Assembly (NCBI GenBank): GCA_035651455.1
Contig: DASRFR010000047.1
Span: forward strand, 996,115 to 1,060,114
Origin: DASRFR01 sp035651455
GTDB taxonomy: Bacteria; Acidobacteriota; Terriglobia; Terriglobales; Acidobacteriaceae
Length of the DNA: 64,000 nt
Reading direction: 5' to 3'
Both the position numbers and the translations under genes were made by a program. The notes beneath the pieces were generated by a model. The model saw nothing but the letters and a program-made list of their open reading frames with translations, had not been told where the DNA came from and made no database searches. Shown one piece after another: positions 60,227-64,000 of this stretch (positions are counted from its first letter, which is position 1; each line of letters begins with the position of its first letter).

Positions 60227-62119
60227 GTGACCGTAAGCAGTGCGCCAGAGATGGGTATGCCTACAAGCGTCAACACACCGAGTGCACAAGCGCCGCAGTT
60301 GCCGACCGCGGTCGCGCACATTTTGCGAAAGAGAAAAGTGCTAAGGGAGGAATTCCTGAAGCAACCGGATCTGCTATCCACTCGGATTGCCATTCTTGGG
60401 GGGTCGACGACCACCGAAGTTAAGAACATGCTGGAATTGTTTCTGCTTGCACAGGGTATCAAGCCGGCGTTCTATGAGTCCGGCTATAACCGCTATCATG
60501 AAGATGTCCTTTTCGAGAATCCAGAACTTACAAGTTTCAAGCCCGATATCGTGCTTATCCACACCACTTGGCACAATGTGGCGCACTTTCCTGAACTACT
60601 CGAAACCGAAGCCGAAGTTGAAGAGCGAGTTCGACAGGAAATGCAGCGGTTTGAATTTCTTTGGGAGAAGATTGCCAATAGCCTTGGCGCAGTTATTATC
60701 CAGAACAACTTCGACTTTCCGCGTCTGCGGCCTCTCGGAAACTTAGAAGCCTCCCAGTCGTTCGGCCGGCTGAACTTCCTCATGAGGCTGAATGCTGAAT
60801 TCGCACAATTCGCACGCGGCCACTCACAGTTTTACATCAACGACATCCATTACCTCTCTGCACAGGTGGGTCTCACGGAGTGGTTCGGACACGGCTACTG
60901 GTACAACTTTCACATGGCGCTTAGCCCGAATGCGACCGTAGCCTTGGCACGTAACATCGCTACCATTATCAAATCAATTTACGGCAAGACCAAGAAGTGT
61001 CTCGTCCTAGACCTGGACAACACTCTCTGGGGCGGCGTCATTGGCGATGATGGTATGCAAAACCTCACTCTTGGTCGAGAGCATCCGTTAGGCGAAGCAT
61101 TTCTGGATTTCCAGCGTTACGTTAAAGCGCTGAAGAAACGCGGCATCATGCTCGCAGTATGTTCGAAGAATGAGGTCGAGAATGCCAAGCAGGGATTCTC
61201 ACACCCCGACAGCATCTTGAAACTCGAGGATTTCAGTGTGTTTAAAGCGAACTGGGATCCGAAGCCAGGCAACCTGCGCGATATAGCCATGGAGCTCAAT
61301 ATCGGCCTCGATAGCATGGTTTTCGTCGATGATAACCCGGCGGAGAGGGCTCTCGTAGCGGACGAGTTGCCTGAGATTGCGGTGCCCGATGTAGGTTCTG
61401 ATGTTTCCTCATTCGCCGAGATCCTTGAACGGTCAGGATACTTCGAAGTGCACCAAGTGCTTCAGGAGGATGTCAGCCGCTCGGCCTACTACAGCTCGAA
61501 TGCTCAGCGGAAAGCTTGCGAGTCGAGTTTTCGTGACTACGGTCAGTTTCTCGCCTCGCTGGAAATGACCGCGGAGATTGCCCCATTCCGTTCCGTCTAC
61601 CTGGAACGGATCACACAGTTGATTAACAAGACAAATCAGTTCAATCTCACGACAAAACGCTATACGAGTGCCGAAGTTGAGGCAATGTCGCAAAATCCAG
61701 GTTTTATTACTTTGTATGGGCGATTGGCGGACCGATTTGGGGACAATGGATTGGTGTCAATCCTGGTGGGACAGGTATTCGGGGACACAGTGGAACTTGA
61801 TCTTTGGCTCATGAGCTGTCGGGTCCTGCAGCGAGAAATGGAATTGGCCATGTTCGATTCCCTTGTCGAACAGTGCCAGAGCCGCGGGATTAGCAAGATT
61901 ATGGGAGTGTACATTCCATCTAAGAAGAACGCTATGGTCGCTGAGCACTACGGTAAGCTTGGATTCAGCCTTCTGCAGGGGAGCGCAGAAGGCCGTATGG
62001 TGTGGCGTTATGACGTGCCAGCGGCTTACTCACCGAAGAACCGCCACATTCGCCGAAGTGGCGAGTTATTTACAAACGACGTAAATCTCGACGGCGCCGC
62101 AGAGCCGTCGCCAATCTAA
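60227..62119 (+). CDS. FkbH-type HAD protein with C-terminal GNAT-like domain
   Basis: A 630-aa FkbH-family protein: an N-terminal SGNH-like segment (IAILGGSTTTEVKNMLELFL, IVLIHTTWHN), a HAD-IIIC phosphatase domain (KCLVLDLDNTLWGGVIGDDG, CSKNEVENAK, VFVDDNPAER) and a C-terminal acyltransferase-like region. Characterised relatives move a glyceryl group derived from 1,3-bisphosphoglycerate onto an ACP. The gene follows the ACP by 2 bases. The GTG at 60227 has no separate ribosome binding site; coupling to the ACP gene is likely. Confidence 0.88.
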   Translation: MTVSSAPEMGMPTSVNTPSAQAPQLPTAVAHILRKRKVLREEFLKQPDLLSTRIAILGGSTTTEVKNMLELFLLAQGIKPAFYESGYNRYHEDVLFENPELTSFKPDIVLIHTTWHNVAHFPELLETEAEVEERVRQEMQRFEFLWEKIANSLGAVIIQNNFDFPRLRPLGNLEASQSFGRLNFLMRLNAEFAQFARGHSQFYINDIHYLSAQVGLTEWFGHGYWYNFHMALSPNATVALARNIATIIKSIYGKTKKCLVLDLDNTLWGGVIGDDGMQNLTLGREHPLGEAFLDFQRYVKALKKRGIMLAVCSKNEVENAKQGFSHPDSILKLEDFSVFKANWDPKPGNLRDIAMELNIGLDSMVFVDDNPAERALVADELPEIAVPDVGSDVSSFAEILERSGYFEVHQVLQEDVSRSAYYSSNAQRKACESSFRDYGQFLASLEMTAEIAPFRSVYLERITQLINKTNQFNLTTKRYTSAEVEAMSQNPGFITLYGRLADRFGDNGLVSILVGQVFGDTVELDLWLMSCRVLQREMELAMFDSLVEQCQSRGISKIMGVYIPSKKNAMVAEHYGKLGFSLLQGSAEGRMVWRYDVPAAYSPKNRHIRRSGELFTNDVNLDGAAEPSPI

Positions 62120-62122
62120 TCG

Positions 62123-63268
62123 ATGCTGATTGATCAGACTGCCGCAGTATGCGAAGACGTCTTACGCACTCCCATGCCAGATGCTGTCTGGCAGGTGGAA
62201 GTTGATCGCGCCACGCCGGCAGAATGGTCGCAAATGCTGGATTTATTCGACGATGCCAGTCTCTATCAAACCTGGTCTTATGGTGCCGTGCGTTGGGGAA
62301 AAGAGAATCTCAGCCATCTGGTTCTGAAGCGGAATAATGAAGTCGTAGCCATAGCACAACTCAGGATCGTTCGTCCGACCAAGCTGAAATTTGGAATAGC
62401 TTACCTGCGATGGGGTCCGCTGTTTCAGAGGCGCGGAGGAGAATTGGACATCCAAGCGATCCAACGCATGGCTCGCTCTTTGGAGGCAGAGTACGTGAGT
62501 AAGAGACGGCTCTTGCTGAAAGTGGTGCCAAATGGGTTTGAGGGCTCTTCGCGTGCGGAAGTATTCCAATCTGCTTTCTCAAACTTCAAAACTGAATTCC
62601 GCACCGCACACAATACGTATAGAACTTCTCTCCTTGACCTCTCGCCTCCAATCGAGCAACTGCGTAAGAATTTCGATAAGAAGTGGAGGAACCAACTCAC
62701 GACTGCGGAAAAAAACGGGTTGACGGTTGTCGTGGGGACCGGCAAGAAAGAGTTTCGGACCTTCTGCGACATGTACCGCGAGATGCGAAATCGCAAGACA
62801 TTCGATACTACAGTCAATATTCTGGAATTCGAGCAAATTCGGGAAGCACTCCCCGAGCACCATCGATTTCGGATCTTAATATGCAAGCAAGACGCAATAC
62901 CTGTCGCTGGCCTTGTTGCTTCGGCAATGGGTGATTCAGCGATTTATCTCCTCGGCGCAACCAGTGATGCCGGATTGAAAGCGAAGGGATCTTACCTCCT
63001 ACACTGGAAGCTAATTCAATCGCTTAAAGAGAACTGCGTAAAGTTTTATGACTTGGGAGGCATCGATCCGGAAGGAAACCCAGGTGTGTACCACTTTAAG
63101 AGAGGGTTTTCGGGTTCGGATGTTACGCAGTTAGTCCCCTTCGTGAAATGCGGCAGTGTTCTATCGTCCGCGCTTATCAGGACGAGCTTGGCCCTTCACG
63201 ATGCCATTCGCGGAGTGCGCGGCCTGCGATTCCCCAAACCGCTTAGTCGCGCGTTGGAGGGGAAATGA
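62123..63268 (+). CDS. FemAB-like acyl/aminoacyl transferase (GNAT fold)
   Basis: A 381-aa protein with the double-GNAT FemAB layout: WSYGAVRWGKENL, LRWGPLFQRRGGEL, KKWRNQLTTAEKNG and the signature LLHWKLIQSLKENC followed by FYDLGGIDPEGNPGVYHFKRGFSG. FemAB enzymes attach amino acids to peptidoglycan; relatives in EPS loci are thought to decorate glycans. It starts 3 bases after FkbH and could transfer the ACP-bound group. Confidence 0.85.
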   Translation: MLIDQTAAVCEDVLRTPMPDAVWQVEVDRATPAEWSQMLDLFDDASLYQTWSYGAVRWGKENLSHLVLKRNNEVVAIAQLRIVRPTKLKFGIAYLRWGPLFQRRGGELDIQAIQRMARSLEAEYVSKRRLLLKVVPNGFEGSSRAEVFQSAFSNFKTEFRTAHNTYRTSLLDLSPPIEQLRKNFDKKWRNQLTTAEKNGLTVVVGTGKKEFRTFCDMYREMRNRKTFDTTVNILEFEQIREALPEHHRFRILICKQDAIPVAGLVASAMGDSAIYLLGATSDAGLKAKGSYLLHWKLIQSLKENCVKFYDLGGIDPEGNPGVYHFKRGFSGSDVTQLVPFVKCGSVLSSALIRTSLALHDAIRGVRGLRFPKPLSRALEGK

Positions 63269-63316
63269 CAACCTACCCGAAATTCGAATCAAGACGACTG
63301 TCGATGCCTGTACAAA

Positions 63317-63835
63317 ATGGGATGCGACGAGACTATGACGGAAATTTCCTCACCATTGGACACAACGAACGAACGGTATAGTGCGGTGGATTTGGCCCTG
63401 GGCGTAGGACCGTTGCTCGAAACGCAGGCGATTCTGCACCATTTGGGTTTGGTGGTGTCATCCATATCGGCCGTAGCCGAAGAATTTGCGAGCTCCATGT
63501 CAGCGCGCTGGGATGGACAAACTATCCATGACCCCCTGCAGCGAGTTCGCGTAGCTTTTTTCTACCCCGTTGATGGGCACAATCCGGTCTTGGAGTTAGT
63601 AGAGCCCGCCAGCGACACATCACCCGTGACCAGCTTTCTGAAAAAAGGCGGGGGACTGCATCACGTCTGCTATGAAATCGACGATTTAGACTCCGCACTG
63701 CGGCAAGCGCGAGCTGCAAAAATGGCGATCGCTTCTCCTCCTACGCCGGCTGTGGCTTTCAACGGTCGCAGGATAGCATGGGTTTGCTCCAGGAACCGTT
63801 TGTTGATGGAATTACTCGAACGGAGCGCACAGTAG
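63317..63835 (+). CDS. VOC-superfamily protein (glyoxalase/methylmalonyl-CoA epimerase-like)
   Basis: A 172-aa protein with one vicinal-oxygen-chelate unit: ILHHLGLVVSSI, PVLELVEPAS, GGGLHHVCYEIDDLDSAL and RLLMELLE. The two His and two Glu expected as metal ligands are present, as in methylmalonyl-CoA epimerases. An N-terminal extension of about 38 residues is unusual; an alternative ATG at 63335 shortens it by six. Neither start has a strong ribosome binding site. Its role in the EPS locus is unclear; it may epimerise an acyl group. Confidence 0.75.
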   Translation: MGCDETMTEISSPLDTTNERYSAVDLALGVGPLLETQAILHHLGLVVSSISAVAEEFASSMSARWDGQTIHDPLQRVRVAFFYPVDGHNPVLELVEPASDTSPVTSFLKKGGGLHHVCYEIDDLDSALRQARAAKMAIASPPTPAVAFNGRRIAWVCSRNRLLMELLERSAQ

Positions 63836-63887
63836 TGAGCCAGCACGGAATTGGCTCAGAAACAACTTAGGATCTCTTTCTGCACTG

Positions 63888-64000
63888 ATGGACATCTCAA
63901 TTGTCATTGTCGCCTGGAATGCCAAACGCTATCTGGAGCTATGTCTTCGGAGCATCACCAACGATCCGCCCCAGCGAAGTATGGAAATTTTCGTGGTCGA
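63888..64000 (+). CDS. Family 2 glycosyltransferase, N-terminal part (runs off the window)
   Basis: From the ATG at 63888 the frame reads MDISIVIVAWNAKRYLELCL and goes on with an E-I-F-V-V strand at the edge. This is the start of a GT2 (GT-A fold) glycosyltransferase. Only 37 codons are inside the window. Confidence 0.78.
   Translation, partial: MDISIVIVAWNAKRYLELCLRSITNDPPQRSMEIFVV

Noticed and set aside
1..64000. tRNA, rRNA, CRISPR, insertion sequences or prophage
   Set aside because: No cloverleaf, repeat array, transposase or integrase was recognised in either strand; a tRNA or repeat search program would be needed to exclude them fully.

Overview
The window (64 kb, moderately GC-rich) reads as a chromosomal segment of a soil-type member of the Acidobacteriota. 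The reasons are the clpP-clpX-lon-engB block, a long carboxypeptidase-regulatory/TonB-type outer-membrane receptor of the kind abundant in that phylum, many exported versions of normally cytosolic enzymes (RraA, RidA, a PLP lyase), and an exopolysaccharide (EPS) locus of the exosortase-A-associated type. No rRNA, tRNA, CRISPR array or insertion sequence was recognised. The phylum assignment is inference from gene content, not from a marker phylogeny.

Layout. (1) 1-5182: protein quality control and GTPase block, with the last codons of clpP, then clpX, lon, a small membrane protein and engB. (2) 5237-26973: a carbohydrate/uronate-like catabolic island. A minus-strand operon holds an ACS-type MFS importer, KDG kinase, KDPG aldolase and a secreted glycosidase-like protein. 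A second minus-strand operon holds an exported RraA-like protein, an IclR regulator, a DUF4380-like protein, a PQQ dehydrogenase, an exported RidA and a Tat-exported SelA/DgaE-like PLP enzyme. A plus-strand set holds an exported RidA, a TonB-type receptor, a dihaem cytochrome c, an SMP-30/gluconolactonase and a paralogue of the glycosidase-like protein. A coherent but unproven reading is: outer-membrane uptake, depolymerisation, periplasmic PQQ/cytochrome oxidation to an aldonate or amino-aldonate, lactone hydrolysis, periplasmic elimination to 2-keto-3-deoxygluconate, import, phosphorylation and aldol cleavage. A perfect 10+1+10 bp palindrome in front of the receptor, with matching half-sites at the iclR promoter, is the likely IclR operator.

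(3) 27020-31233: an RND efflux pump (inner-membrane pump and adaptor) without an outer-membrane channel gene. (4) 31958-39189: the most unusual part. Two paralogous secreted proteins carry a catalytic-loop and metal-binding signature resembling PI3/4-kinase/HipA-type atypical kinases. Each sits near a small secreted beta-rich protein. Between them lie a nucleotide-transporter-like (TLC/NTT) membrane protein fused to HEAT repeats and an exported PPP-type phosphatase. Two minus-strand units share near-identical promoters. This could be an extracytoplasmic phosphorylation/dephosphorylation system with its own nucleotide supply.

(5) 39396-42736: two transcription factors with degenerate receiver domains, divergently arranged. 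The second begins a co-directional EPS locus of more than 22 kb running off the right edge: export protein, outer-membrane barrel, chain-length protein, ATPase, BY-kinase, sugar transferase with a GGDEF-like N-terminus, a three-gene set for a 3-acetamido sugar, glycosyltransferases, a deacetylase-glycosyltransferase fusion, an asparagine-synthase-type amidotransferase, a second deacetylase, an acyl-carrier-protein/FkbH/FemAB/VOC module and the start of another glycosyltransferase. No exosortase, flippase or polymerase lies inside the window.
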